Part shown: in pieces, positions 1 through 6,656 of the stretch
Layout of the letters: every line of letters begins with the position of its first letter
How positions within the stretch are numbered: the first letter of the stretch is position 1
Assembly (NCBI GenBank): GCA_947304065.1
Contig: CAMZAI010000127.1
Location: forward strand, 1-8,065
Origin: an uncultured Clostridia bacterium
GTDB taxonomy: Bacteria > Bacillota > Clostridia > Lachnospirales > Lachnospiraceae
Direction: 5' to 3'
DNA: 8,065 nt
The notes under the pieces: generated by a model
Seen by the model: the letters and a program-made list of their open reading frames with translations, nothing else
What the model was told of the DNA's origin: nothing
Database searches by the model: none
Translations under genes and position numbers: made by a program

Positions 1-983
1 TCACGATGTCTGACAAGATCGTAGTAATGAAGGAGGGCGAGATCCAGCAGATCGGTTCTCCCACAGATATCTACAACGAGCCCGCGAACCGCTATGTAGC
101 GAACTTCATCGGCGCATCGAATATCGTCGACGGAATCATGGTCGATGATTACAAGGTTATCTTCGAGGATAAGCAGTTCGAGTGCGTGGACCACGGCTTT
201 GCTCCGAACGAGAGAGTGGACGTAGTTATCAGACCCGAGGATCTGGATATCGTGGCGCCCAACAAGGGCAAGTTAAAAGGTATCGTAAAGTCTGTCCTCT
301 TCAAGGGCGTGCATTATGAGACAGTTGTAGAAACAAAGGCAGGTACCTCCATCAAGGTTAAGATGACCGTCGATGAGGATAAGCCTATCGTCAATGAAGC
401 AGCCGGCGAGATGATGTCCGCCGACGACTTCTATCTGGACGCCGAGGATATCGACACCCTGACCGACGCGATCATCATTGACCGTGCCGACGCTCAGGCG
501 TGGAACCCCGAGACCGACGAACGTATTTCGATCAGCAGGGTTGAGTATGAGATCTCGAAGCAGAACGGAACCTATCCCGTTACCTTCTTTACATCCGCAG
601 GAACCTGCGTTACCTCGAACATGATCGTTGACGATGTTAACCGCGATGTAAACGAGGACTACGGAGAGGAGATCTACGCCGTTAATATCTTCAAGACCGT
701 TGATGATATTCAGGAGAGCATCGCTCTCAAGACCGACCTCAAGATCTGGGCCAACGCCGTTGCATTCGACCTCGAGGACGGAAGTCCCGTTGAGATCACG
801 GATGTTATTTATGATTTCGATCCGGAGACCATTACTCCCGGAGAGTATTACGTAACCTTCAAAACGACAGGTTATACCTACAGAGTTGATACGACGGACA
901 AGTCCGAAGTGGGCGCCGCTGTGGGACTCGCCTTTACTCCCGAGGATCTGCACATCATGTCAAAGACACAGGGAGATGACTGA
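1..983 (+). CDS. potA: Polyamine ABC transporter ATP-binding protein PotA, 5'-truncated, with a large insert in its TOBE domain
   Basis: This is the C-terminal part of the ATPase that powers spermidine/putrescine import from the cytoplasmic face. The frame is open to the left edge (a Thr codon precedes the Met at 6), so the true start and the Walker A, signature and Walker B motifs lie outside the window. Residues are numbered from that Met. Residues 1-43 match the end of a PotA-type nucleotide-binding domain (VVMKEGEIQQIGSPTDIY, then NRYVANFIGASNI). TOBE motifs follow: VIRPEDLDIV at 74-83 and KGVHYETVVET at 100-110. The usual TOBE ending, EVGAAVGLAFTPEDLHIM, appears only at 301-318. Between them, about residues 122-290 are an acidic stretch that PotA proteins normally lack, built from two diverged repeats. 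The gene ends in four consecutive in-frame stops and is followed by potB after 40 bases. The family call is secure; the function of the insert is unknown. Confidence 0.93.
   Translation, partial: TMSDKIVVMKEGEIQQIGSPTDIYNEPANRYVANFIGASNIVDGIMVDDYKVIFEDKQFECVDHGFAPNERVDVVIRPEDLDIVAPNKGKLKGIVKSVLFKGVHYETVVETKAGTSIKVKMTVDEDKPIVNEAAGEMMSADDFYLDAEDIDTLTDAIIIDRADAQAWNPETDERISISRVEYEISKQNGTYPVTFFTSAGTCVTSNMIVDDVNRDVNEDYGEEIYAVNIFKTVDDIQESIALKTDLKIWANAVAFDLEDGSPVEITDVIYDFDPETITPGEYYVTFKTTGYTYRVDTTDKSEVGAAVGLAFTPEDLHIMSKTQGDD
417..899 (+). repeat. Two diverged protein-level repeats inside the PotA TOBE insert
   Basis: Repeat 1 spans about residues 138-210 (bases 417-635) and repeat 2 about residues 224-298 (bases 675-899), numbered from the Met at base 6. 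The segments starting ADAQAW (161) and ANAVAF (249) align without gaps for 23 residues at an offset of 88, sharing Ala, Glu, Ile, Val and Tyr positions. After a 3-residue gap, GTYPVTFFTSAGT aligns with GEYYVTFKTTGYT. The pattern of alternating hydrophobic residues ending in G-x-Y-x-V-T-F resembles the last strands of bacterial Ig-like domains, but the fold is inferred. The DNA of the two copies is not obviously similar, so any duplication is old. Confidence 0.55.
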
Positions 984-992
984 TAATAGTGA
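981..992 (+). other. Run of four in-frame stop codons ending potA
   Basis: The potA frame reads TGA, TAA, TAG, TGA with no sense codon between, so all three stop types are used in twelve bases. This would block readthrough into the 40-base gap before potB. Confidence 0.9.
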
Positions 993-1023
993 TCCTTACA
1001 GTATTCGAAAGGCAGGGTAAAAG

Positions 1024-1863
1024 ATGAAGTCATACAGAAAAATGACATATCCTTACGTTGTATGGATATCGATAATGATCGTGCTGCCCATGTTCCTGAT
1101 AATGTTCTACGCATTTACCAAGACGGGCAACTCGGTAGTTCAGTTTAAATTTACGTTTGAGAACTTTATAAGGTTCTTCAGCGACACGATATTCCTCGAG
1201 GTACTCGGCAGATCCTTAAGAGTAGCGATCATCACTACCGTCATCTGCGTGCTCCTCGGATATCCCGCTGCGTATTACATCGCGAAGTGCAGTGAAGGCC
1301 TGAAGATGAAATGGGTACTGATCATCACCTTCCCGACCTGGATCAACATGCTCGTGCGTACCTACGCATGGATAGGAATCCTCCAGGACGACGGCGTGAT
1401 CAATAAGCTGCTCGGACTGATCGGCATCGGTCCGGTCACGATGATGTACACGGAATTTGCGGTAATACTGGGAATGGTATACAACTTTATTCCCTTTATG
1501 ATCCTGCAGATATATACTTCGCTCACAAAGATGGATTACAGCCTGATCGAGGCGGCACAGGACCTCGGCGCGGACCGTCTGCGCTGCTTTACAAAGGTTA
1601 CGCTCCCGCTCTCGCTTCCCGGCGTTATCAGCGGCATCACGCTGGTATTCCTGCCCGCGGTATCGAGCTTCTGCATTCCGAAGCTCCTCGGCGGCGGCCA
1701 GTATGTGCTCGTAGGTAACGTTATCGAGTCCCAGTTCCTGACTTCGGGCGACTGGAATTTCGGAAGCGCGATCTCGCTCATCATGGCGATCATCATCATG
1801 ATCTCCCTCTATGTCACCAAGAAGCTTGACAAGTCGGAGATTCAGGAAAGGAGCGCGACCTGA
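1024..1863 (+). CDS. potB: Polyamine ABC transporter permease PotB
   Basis: This is an inner permease subunit of the binding-protein-dependent polyamine importer, pairing with PotC in the membrane. About six hydrophobic segments are visible near residues 10-30, 64-88, 97-120, 143-165, 196-215 and 246-266. The cytoplasmic EAA loop that docks on the ATPase is clear at 176-200 (EAAQDLGADRLRCFTKVTLP, followed by LSLPG). MLVRTYAWIGIL at 109-120 is typical of PotB-type permeases. The length of 279 residues is normal. The ATG at 1024 has AGGG (1014-1017) six bases upstream, with AAAGG a little farther off. Its stop TGA overlaps the potC start by one base, so the two permeases are probably translationally coupled. 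Assignment as PotB rather than PotC rests on gene order and N-terminal character. Confidence 0.93.
   Translation: MKSYRKMTYPYVVWISIMIVLPMFLIMFYAFTKTGNSVVQFKFTFENFIRFFSDTIFLEVLGRSLRVAIITTVICVLLGYPAAYYIAKCSEGLKMKWVLIITFPTWINMLVRTYAWIGILQDDGVINKLLGLIGIGPVTMMYTEFAVILGMVYNFIPFMILQIYTSLTKMDYSLIEAAQDLGADRLRCFTKVTLPLSLPGVISGITLVFLPAVSSFCIPKLLGGGQYVLVGNVIESQFLTSGDWNFGSAISLIMAIIIMISLYVTKKLDKSEIQERSAT
1847..1853 (+). promoter_or_regulatory. Ribosome binding site of potC inside the end of potB
   Basis: AAAGGAG lies within the last codons of potB, nine bases before the potC ATG at 1863. With the TGATG stop-start overlap it supports coupled translation of the permease pair. Confidence 0.8.
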
Positions 1864-2675
1864 TGAAGAAACAGAAAAAGCGTATCCTTTCAAGCATATT
1901 TATGGGCCTGCTGGTATTGTTTTTCTATGCGCCCATCATCTACACGATCGTATTCTCGTTCAATGACAGCCGCTCGCTGACCAAGTTCGCGGGCTTCTCG
2001 CTGCAGTGGTACGAGAAGATGTTCAGCAACAGGACAATGATGGAATCCGTGTTCTACACGATCATCACCGCAGTTATTGCTACCGCGGTATCGACCTTTG
2101 TCGGAACCATCACGGCCATCGGACTTTCAAAGTCAAAAGCCGTCCTGCGCACGATCGTTGAGCAGGTGAACAACCTGCCCATCATGAACCCCGAGATCGT
2201 TACGGCCATCGGACTTTTGATGTTCTACAGCGCGATCCATATCCGCAAGGGCTTCCTTACGATGCTGCTCGCGCACATAATGTTCTGTATTCCTTACGTT
2301 ATACTGAGCATTGCGCCGAAGCTCCGCACTTTGGACCAGAACCTCGCGGATGCAGCGATGGACCTCGGATGCACGCCCTGGCAGGCGCTCTTTAAGGTCA
2401 TCGTGCCCCAGATCAAGCCCGGCATCGTAAGCGGCGCGCTCATAGCATTTACGATGAGTTTTGACGATTTCGTTATCTCGTATTTCGTTACGGGAAACGG
2501 CGTATCCAATATCTCGATATTGGTATACACCATGTCGAAGCGCATTAATCCCTCGATCAATGCACTTTCGACGCTGATCATTGTGATCATTTCGGTATTC
2601 CTGCTGTTCTACAACCTGATCCCCGCGATCGCCGAGAAGCGTTCCGCGAAGAAGGTCAAAGAGATCAGTGAGTAA
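1863..2675 (+). CDS. potC: Polyamine ABC transporter permease PotC
   Basis: This is the second membrane permease of the importer, forming the translocation path with PotB. Residues 1-9 are strongly basic (MKKQKKRIL), which favours a cytoplasmic N-terminus, and lead into a first hydrophobic segment at about 10-32. Further segments lie near 63-88, 111-125, 131-152, 186-205 and 234-255. The EAA loop is at 163-187 (DAAMDLGCTPWQALFKVIVP, then QIKPG) with Asp in place of the first Glu, a common variation in this family. SFDDFVISYFVTG at 199-211 is characteristic of PotC-type proteins. The length of 270 residues is normal. The ATG shares its A with the potB stop. The C-terminus (EKRSAKKVKEISE) is a charged cytoplasmic tail. 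potD follows after 49 bases. Confidence 0.93.
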   Translation: MKKQKKRILSSIFMGLLVLFFYAPIIYTIVFSFNDSRSLTKFAGFSLQWYEKMFSNRTMMESVFYTIITAVIATAVSTFVGTITAIGLSKSKAVLRTIVEQVNNLPIMNPEIVTAIGLLMFYSAIHIRKGFLTMLLAHIMFCIPYVILSIAPKLRTLDQNLADAAMDLGCTPWQALFKVIVPQIKPGIVSGALIAFTMSFDDFVISYFVTGNGVSNISILVYTMSKRINPSINALSTLIIVIISVFLLFYNLIPAIAEKRSAKKVKEISE

Positions 2676-2707
2676 GCTGCGGAATGACCGTTATGTTTTT
2701 AGATTAT

Positions 2708-2713
2708 AGGAGG
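2708..2713 (+). promoter_or_regulatory. Strong ribosome binding site of potD
   Basis: A consensus AGGAGG lies 11 bases before the potD ATG at 2725. It is the best Shine-Dalgarno match in the pot cluster, which suits a binding protein that is usually needed in excess over the permeases. Confidence 0.85.
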
Positions 2714-2724
2714 AAAGTAGAGTT

Positions 2725-3807
2725 ATGAAGAATTTTAAGAGGATCGCAGCTGTTGCGCTGATCATTGTAATGTGCATTTCGGCAGCAGGCTGCTCGAAAA
2801 AGGGTGGAGACGCCAAGGAGAAATACGGTTCCGATGTCCTGAAGGTATTTATGCCCGGAGAATATATTGCTGATAATCTTATTCCCGATTTTGAAAAGGA
2901 ATTCGGCGTTACCGTTATTCCCGAGCTTTTTGATTCAAATGAGATGATGTACACGAAGTTCAGCGCAGGCGAGTCCTACGACATCCTGATCCCTTCGGAC
3001 TACATGATCGAGCGTCTCATCAAGGAGGAACAGCTCCAGAAGATCGACAAGAACCTGATCCCCAACATGAAGAACCTGGCTCCCGAAGTTTTAAACGCAG
3101 CATACGACAGCGACAATTCCTACTCAGTTCCCTATTTCTGGGGCACCGTAGGTATCGTTTACAACAAGAACAATGTTCCGCTTTCCGAGCTTGAGAGCAA
3201 GGGCTGGGACATTTTCCGCGACAGCAAGTACGCAGGCAGGGCTTATTTCTATGATTCCGAGCGTGACGGTTTCATGATCGCAGCGAAGCAGCTCGGCTAC
3301 TCGGCAAACAGCAGCGACGAGGCTGAGATCAACGCTGAGTATGAGTGGCTTCTCGATATGAAGAAGGCTACCGATCCCGTATTCGTTACCGACCAGGTTA
3401 TTGACGGCATGATCAACGGCACCAAGGACCTCGCTGTTGTATACAGCGGCGACGCCGTTACCATTCTTGCGGAGAACGAGGACATGGGATACTTCACTCC
3501 CGATTGCGGAACCAACAGATGGTACGATGCGATGGTAATCCCCGCAAATGCGGAGAATCCCAAGCTTGCTCATGAGTTCATCAATTTCGTTCTTTCCGAC
3601 GACATCAGCCGCGACAATACAGAGGCTGTAGGATACGCTTCTCCCAACGGAAACATCCTCGATGAGATGGTAGGCGAAGGCGGCGAGTACGAGGGCAACG
3701 AGGCTTATTATCCCAGAAAGTACGATCTCGACGAGATCTACCATGACGATGAGAAGCTGAGAAAGACACTTTCGGGACTCTGGATCAAAGTAACCGCAGC
3801 ACACTAA
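2725..3807 (+). CDS. potD: Polyamine-type extracellular binding lipoprotein PotD
   Basis: This surface lipoprotein captures the substrate and delivers it to PotBC. A lipoprotein signal peptide is clear: basic MKNFKR, a hydrophobic core, and lipobox S-A-A-G-C with the lipid-modified Cys at 23. The mature part follows the PotD fold: GVTVIPELFDSNEMMYTKF (61-79), YDILIPSDYMIERL (85-98), YSVPYFWGTVGIVYN (133-147), LGYSAN (190-195), RWYDAMVIPANAENP (265-279) and INFVLSDD (286-293). Aligned by eye with the E. coli protein, Glu46, Tyr47, Ser91, Tyr93, Trp266 and Asp268 keep ligand-contact positions. Pro44, Ser178, Asp181 and Tyr240 replace residues I recall as Trp34, Asp168, Glu171 and Trp229. The length of 360 residues is normal. 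Import of a polyamine or similar cation is well supported; the exact ligand is uncertain. Confidence 0.92.
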   Translation: MKNFKRIAAVALIIVMCISAAGCSKKGGDAKEKYGSDVLKVFMPGEYIADNLIPDFEKEFGVTVIPELFDSNEMMYTKFSAGESYDILIPSDYMIERLIKEEQLQKIDKNLIPNMKNLAPEVLNAAYDSDNSYSVPYFWGTVGIVYNKNNVPLSELESKGWDIFRDSKYAGRAYFYDSERDGFMIAAKQLGYSANSSDEAEINAEYEWLLDMKKATDPVFVTDQVIDGMINGTKDLAVVYSGDAVTILAENEDMGYFTPDCGTNRWYDAMVIPANAENPKLAHEFINFVLSDDISRDNTEAVGYASPNGNILDEMVGEGGEYEGNEAYYPRKYDLDEIYHDDEKLRKTLSGLWIKVTAAH

Positions 3808-3808
3808 G

Positions 3809-3827
3809 AGAGGATTGTAAGAGGATT
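3809..3827 (+). repeat. Direct repeat AGAGGATT holding the tetR ribosome binding site
   Basis: AGAGGATT occurs at 3809-3816 and again at 3820-3827, at an 11-base step, filling most of the gap between potD and the TetR gene. The second copy places AGAGGA six bases before the ATG at 3832 and is the likely Shine-Dalgarno site. The first copy is 15 bases or more away, probably too far to direct initiation. Confidence 0.6.
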
Positions 3828-3831
3828 TTTT

Positions 3832-4464
3832 ATGAGTGCTCTTGAGACAAAAGAGAAGATCCTTGACACCACACTTGCGCTGATCAAGGAGCGCAACGGC
3901 GATACGGTCGGCGTAACGATCAGAATGATCGCTGACCGTGCCGGTATCGGTGTGGGACTTACGAACCATTATTTCAAGTCAAAGGAAATACTGATAGAAG
4001 AATGCATTGCACCCGTAATGGAGGAAGTCTTCGACAATTTCAAGACTTCCGACGGGGAAGAAGGCAGGGTCGGGTCGATCGAGGCTACGAAGCGAGAGGC
4101 CCGGTTCGTAATGCATTTCATGCTTGAAAACGAAGCGGTCGCAAGGGCCGCTATCCAGTCGAACGCCGCATCGGGCAACGGAGAGGACTATTTCTCCAGA
4201 CTGACCGACGCTTTTGCTTACAGCATGGCGGACAAGGCGGAGCTGGAGGCTATGCTGAACAATGACAGGATCAGCGAGAAGATGAAGCAGCAGTTCCGCG
4301 AGCATTGTGTCAGCGAGCAGAGACGCAAGGCATTTATGATCACATCGTCGATCAGGGAGGCTTTTATCCGCAAGGATACCCTTCCCGGGATCATCGGGAT
4401 CGATCTGAACGATTCCGAGCAGTGCGACGAATATATCGATGAGATGGTAGAAATGCTGCTGTAA
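3832..4464 (+). CDS. TetR/AcrR-family transcriptional regulator
   Basis: This is a one-component DNA-binding regulator of 210 residues, a normal length for the family. The N-terminal three-helix domain spans about 5-55. KEKILDTTLALIKE is helix 1, and the helix-turn-helix covers VTIRMIADRAGIGVGLTNHYF (28-48, written with its turn at Ala37-Gly38), followed by KSKEILIEECI. The C-terminal part is helical and variable, as expected for the ligand and dimer domain; the family alone does not identify an effector. The gene starts 24 bases after potD with its own ribosome binding site and is followed by the next gene after 20 bases, so it is probably cotranscribed with the pot genes. Control of the pot operon, possibly with a polyamine as effector, is inference from position only. 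No palindromic operator was found inside the cluster, and the promoter region lies outside the window. Confidence 0.9.
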   Translation: MSALETKEKILDTTLALIKERNGDTVGVTIRMIADRAGIGVGLTNHYFKSKEILIEECIAPVMEEVFDNFKTSDGEEGRVGSIEATKREARFVMHFMLENEAVARAAIQSNAASGNGEDYFSRLTDAFAYSMADKAELEAMLNNDRISEKMKQQFREHCVSEQRRKAFMITSSIREAFIRKDTLPGIIGIDLNDSEQCDEYIDEMVEMLL

Positions 4465-4484
4465 GGCAGGAATGGAGACGGGTT

Positions 4485-5903
4485 ATGGCGATAAAGCGAT
4501 TTTTGGCGGGATTACTTGCACTTATCTGCCTGTTCGGCATGAGCATGGCGGAGGTCCGCGTACATGCGGAGGAGACCGGAGTTACGGACGGTACCGGGGA
4601 TACTGCGGAGACATCAGAGACTGAGACTCCTGCGGATCCTGTGCTCAGCGCGACGAAGCTCACGATGGAGCTCGGTACGCAGAGCAGGCTCAGAGTCGAC
4701 GGCGTGATGGGCAAGTTCAAATGGAAGTCGAGCAACTCTGAGGTCGTAAAGGTCACAAAGTACGGCAAGCTCCTTGCGCGTGCGGTAGGAAAGGCCACGA
4801 TCACCGCTTCTGTGAACGGAAAGACGCTCAAGTGCAGGGTTACGGTCAAGGAAGCAAAATACGTCAGCATCATCGCCGTGGGAGACAATCTCTACCACGA
4901 TTACATGATCTACAAAAGGGGTAATTCGGCGAACGGAATGGTCGACTATGACAATATTTATTCCGGGATCAAGGATTATATCGCCGACGTCGATGTAAAG
5001 ATCATCAACCAGGAGACCATCCTTACCTCCGACAAGAGCAAGTGGAAGGGATATCCACAGTTCGGAACGCCGCTCGAGGTCGGAGACGCAGTCGTGAGAG
5101 CGGGCTTTAACGTGATCACGGCCGCAACCAATCATTCAAACGACAACGGCACCTCAGGCATCCTGGGCGCTGTAAAATACTGGAAGTCGCAGGCCGAAAA
5201 CGGCGTGCTGATGACCGGAATATACGACTCACAGGCCGATTACGATACGATCAGGGTCGGCGAATACAACGGCGTAAAGATCGCGTTCCTGAACTACACC
5301 TACGGAACGAACGGACTCGCGCTGGAGTCGGGCAAATCCTATCTCGTAAAGCTCCTCAAGGAGAGCCTGATCGAGAAGGAGATCAAGGAAGCAAAGAAGC
5401 TCGCAGACGTAGTCATCGTACTGCCTCACTGGGGCGAGGAATATCATTACCGTCCCGTTTCGAGCCAGAAGAATCTGGCCCAGAAGATGGCTAACTGGGG
5501 CGCGGACATCATCATCGGAGCGCATCCTCATGTGCTCGAGCCGATGGTAACGATCACCGCTTCCGACGGCAGAAAGGTGCCCTGCTATTATTCTCTCGGC
5601 AATTTCTGCGGAAACATGGCTATCACGCATAATACCAACTGCACGCTCGAGGGCATGGCAGAGCTGACGATAAAGGTATTTGACGGCAAGGTTACTATCG
5701 AGAGCGCCGAGCTGACGCCTCTCGTAAACCACATCAACAATACCGACACCCAGTTCAAGGTCTACAGACTCGAGGATTACACGGAACAGATCGCAAAGGG
5801 ACATCTTGCGAACAACCGCTCCGCGGGGACCATTACGGTCGAGAAGCTCTGGAAGCTGTACAAGGAGATCTGCGACGGTACGGCAAAGAGCTCATACGAT
5901 TAA
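4485..5903 (+). CDS. Secreted CapA-family (poly-gamma-glutamate synthesis type) protein with N-terminal Ig-like domain
   Basis: This is an exported protein with a calcineurin-like metallophosphatase fold of the CapA/PgsA type. Residues 1-28 form a signal peptide (basic MAIKR, hydrophobic core, likely cleavage after VHA at 26-28). A Thr/Glu-rich linker (29-52) precedes a Big_2-like Ig domain at about 53-125 (LSATKLTMELGTQSRL, then WKSSNSEVVKV and KATITASVNGKT). The CapA domain at about 127-412 shows the expected metal and active-site motifs: GDNLYH (133-138), NQE (175-177), FGTP (193-196), NH (216-217), PHWGEEYHY (314-322) and GAHPH (345-349). GGAG (4474-4477) lies seven bases before the ATG. 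CapA proteins take part in capsular polyglutamate export or anchoring, but no capB or capC is present here. The true substrate is therefore unknown, and action on the cell wall or a surface polymer is inference. Confidence 0.88.
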   Translation: MAIKRFLAGLLALICLFGMSMAEVRVHAEETGVTDGTGDTAETSETETPADPVLSATKLTMELGTQSRLRVDGVMGKFKWKSSNSEVVKVTKYGKLLARAVGKATITASVNGKTLKCRVTVKEAKYVSIIAVGDNLYHDYMIYKRGNSANGMVDYDNIYSGIKDYIADVDVKIINQETILTSDKSKWKGYPQFGTPLEVGDAVVRAGFNVITAATNHSNDNGTSGILGAVKYWKSQAENGVLMTGIYDSQADYDTIRVGEYNGVKIAFLNYTYGTNGLALESGKSYLVKLLKESLIEKEIKEAKKLADVVIVLPHWGEEYHYRPVSSQKNLAQKMANWGADIIIGAHPHVLEPMVTITASDGRKVPCYYSLGNFCGNMAITHNTNCTLEGMAELTIKVFDGKVTIESAELTPLVNHINNTDTQFKVYRLEDYTEQIAKGHLANNRSAGTITVEKLWKLYKEICDGTAKSSYD

Positions 5904-5907
5904 TGCT

Positions 5908-5913
5908 GAGGAG
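5908..5913 (+). promoter_or_regulatory. Ribosome binding site that fixes a GTG start
   Basis: GAGGAG lies eight bases before the GTG at 5922. No ATG in that frame lies at a suitable distance, and the RHG catalytic motif begins only seven codons after the GTG, so GTG is the start. Confidence 0.8.
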
Positions 5914-5921
5914 ATATTAAA

Positions 5922-6656
5922 GTGAAGCTGGTATTCATAAGACACGGAGATCCGGATTATAACCACGACGGCCTCACTGAGGTCGGAACACGCGAGGCAC
6001 AGCTCCTTAACGCGCGCATGAAGAAAATGAAGATCGACAAATGCTTTGTTTCCCCGCTCGGCAGGGCGAAGGAAACGGCGAGACTCGGTCTCGAAGGCAC
6101 GGGGATCGTGCCGGTCGAATACGAATGGCTGAAGGAATTCCCCGTCCGCATCAACAGACCCGACCGCGGCGAAGAAAAAAGCTTTGTTTGCTGGGACTGG
6201 CTCCCGAAGGACTGGACGGCGAGAGAAGAATTCTTCGATCCCGACCGCTGGGCCGACGAGCCCGTCATGGCCGCGGACAACGTACGCGCAGAGTACGACA
6301 GGGTCTGCGCATGCTTCGACAAGCTGCTCGCCGAGAACGGCTACGAGCGCAGCGGCCGCATGTACCGTGCGGTACACCCGAACAATGACACGCTGGTCTT
6401 CTTCTGCCATTACGGACTGACCTGTGTCCTTCTTTCGCATCTGATCAACGCATCGCCGATGGTCCTCTGGCACGGCGTCTGCATGACGCCTTCGTCCGTT
6501 ACCGTTGCTGTGACGGAGGAGCGCAGGGAGGGCGACGCATATTTCAGGACCACGATGATCGGAGATACGAGCCACCTCTACGCCGCAGGGCAGGAGCCTT
6601 CCTTCTCTGCCAGATTTTGTGAATGTTGGAAAAATACCGAGGAGCGCCACGATTAA
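5922..6656 (+). CDS. Histidine phosphatase (phosphoglycerate mutase-like) family protein
   Basis: This is a probably cytoplasmic phosphatase that works through a phosphohistidine intermediate. Arg7-His8-Gly9 in VFIRHGDPDYN is the catalytic RHG motif. LTEVGTREAQLL (18-29) and SPLGRAKETA (44-53, with Arg48) follow the family order. Glu72 in EWLKEF is a candidate acid residue, and His163 in FFCHYGLTCVL is the second conserved histidine. The length of 244 residues is slightly long because of an extra segment at about 75-120 rich in Trp, Asp and Arg, which may cap the active site. There is no signal peptide. It starts with GTG, 18 bases after the CapA-like gene, and a terminator overlaps its end, so it is the last gene of the cluster. 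The substrate cannot be told from sequence: members act on sugar phosphates, nucleotides or cofactor precursors. A true mutase role is less likely given the short, divergent sequence. Confidence 0.88.
   Translation: MKLVFIRHGDPDYNHDGLTEVGTREAQLLNARMKKMKIDKCFVSPLGRAKETARLGLEGTGIVPVEYEWLKEFPVRINRPDRGEEKSFVCWDWLPKDWTAREEFFDPDRWADEPVMAADNVRAEYDRVCACFDKLLAENGYERSGRMYRAVHPNNDTLVFFCHYGLTCVLLSHLINASPMVLWHGVCMTPSSVTVAVTEERREGDAYFRTTMIGDTSHLYAAGQEPSFSARFCECWKNTEERHD

Noticed and set aside
273..953. Long antisense open frame opposite potA, and similar long antisense frames opposite potB, potD, the CapA-like gene and the phosphatase gene
   Set aside because: They mirror strong coding frames on the + strand, show no recognisable motifs and have no suitable ribosome sites; they arise from codon bias.
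2640..2700. Inverted repeat CGTTCCGC / GCGGAATG (2640-2647 and 2679-2686) around the potC stop, with a T-run at 2696-2700
   Set aside because: The loop is 31 bases and the T-run lies about ten bases after the right arm, so it is not a convincing terminator; a weak intercistronic RNA structure remains possible.
6041..6388. Arginine-rich open frame overlapping the histidine phosphatase in another + frame
   Set aside because: Its composition is typical of an out-of-frame shadow and the overlapping frame carries all the catalytic motifs of the phosphatase.
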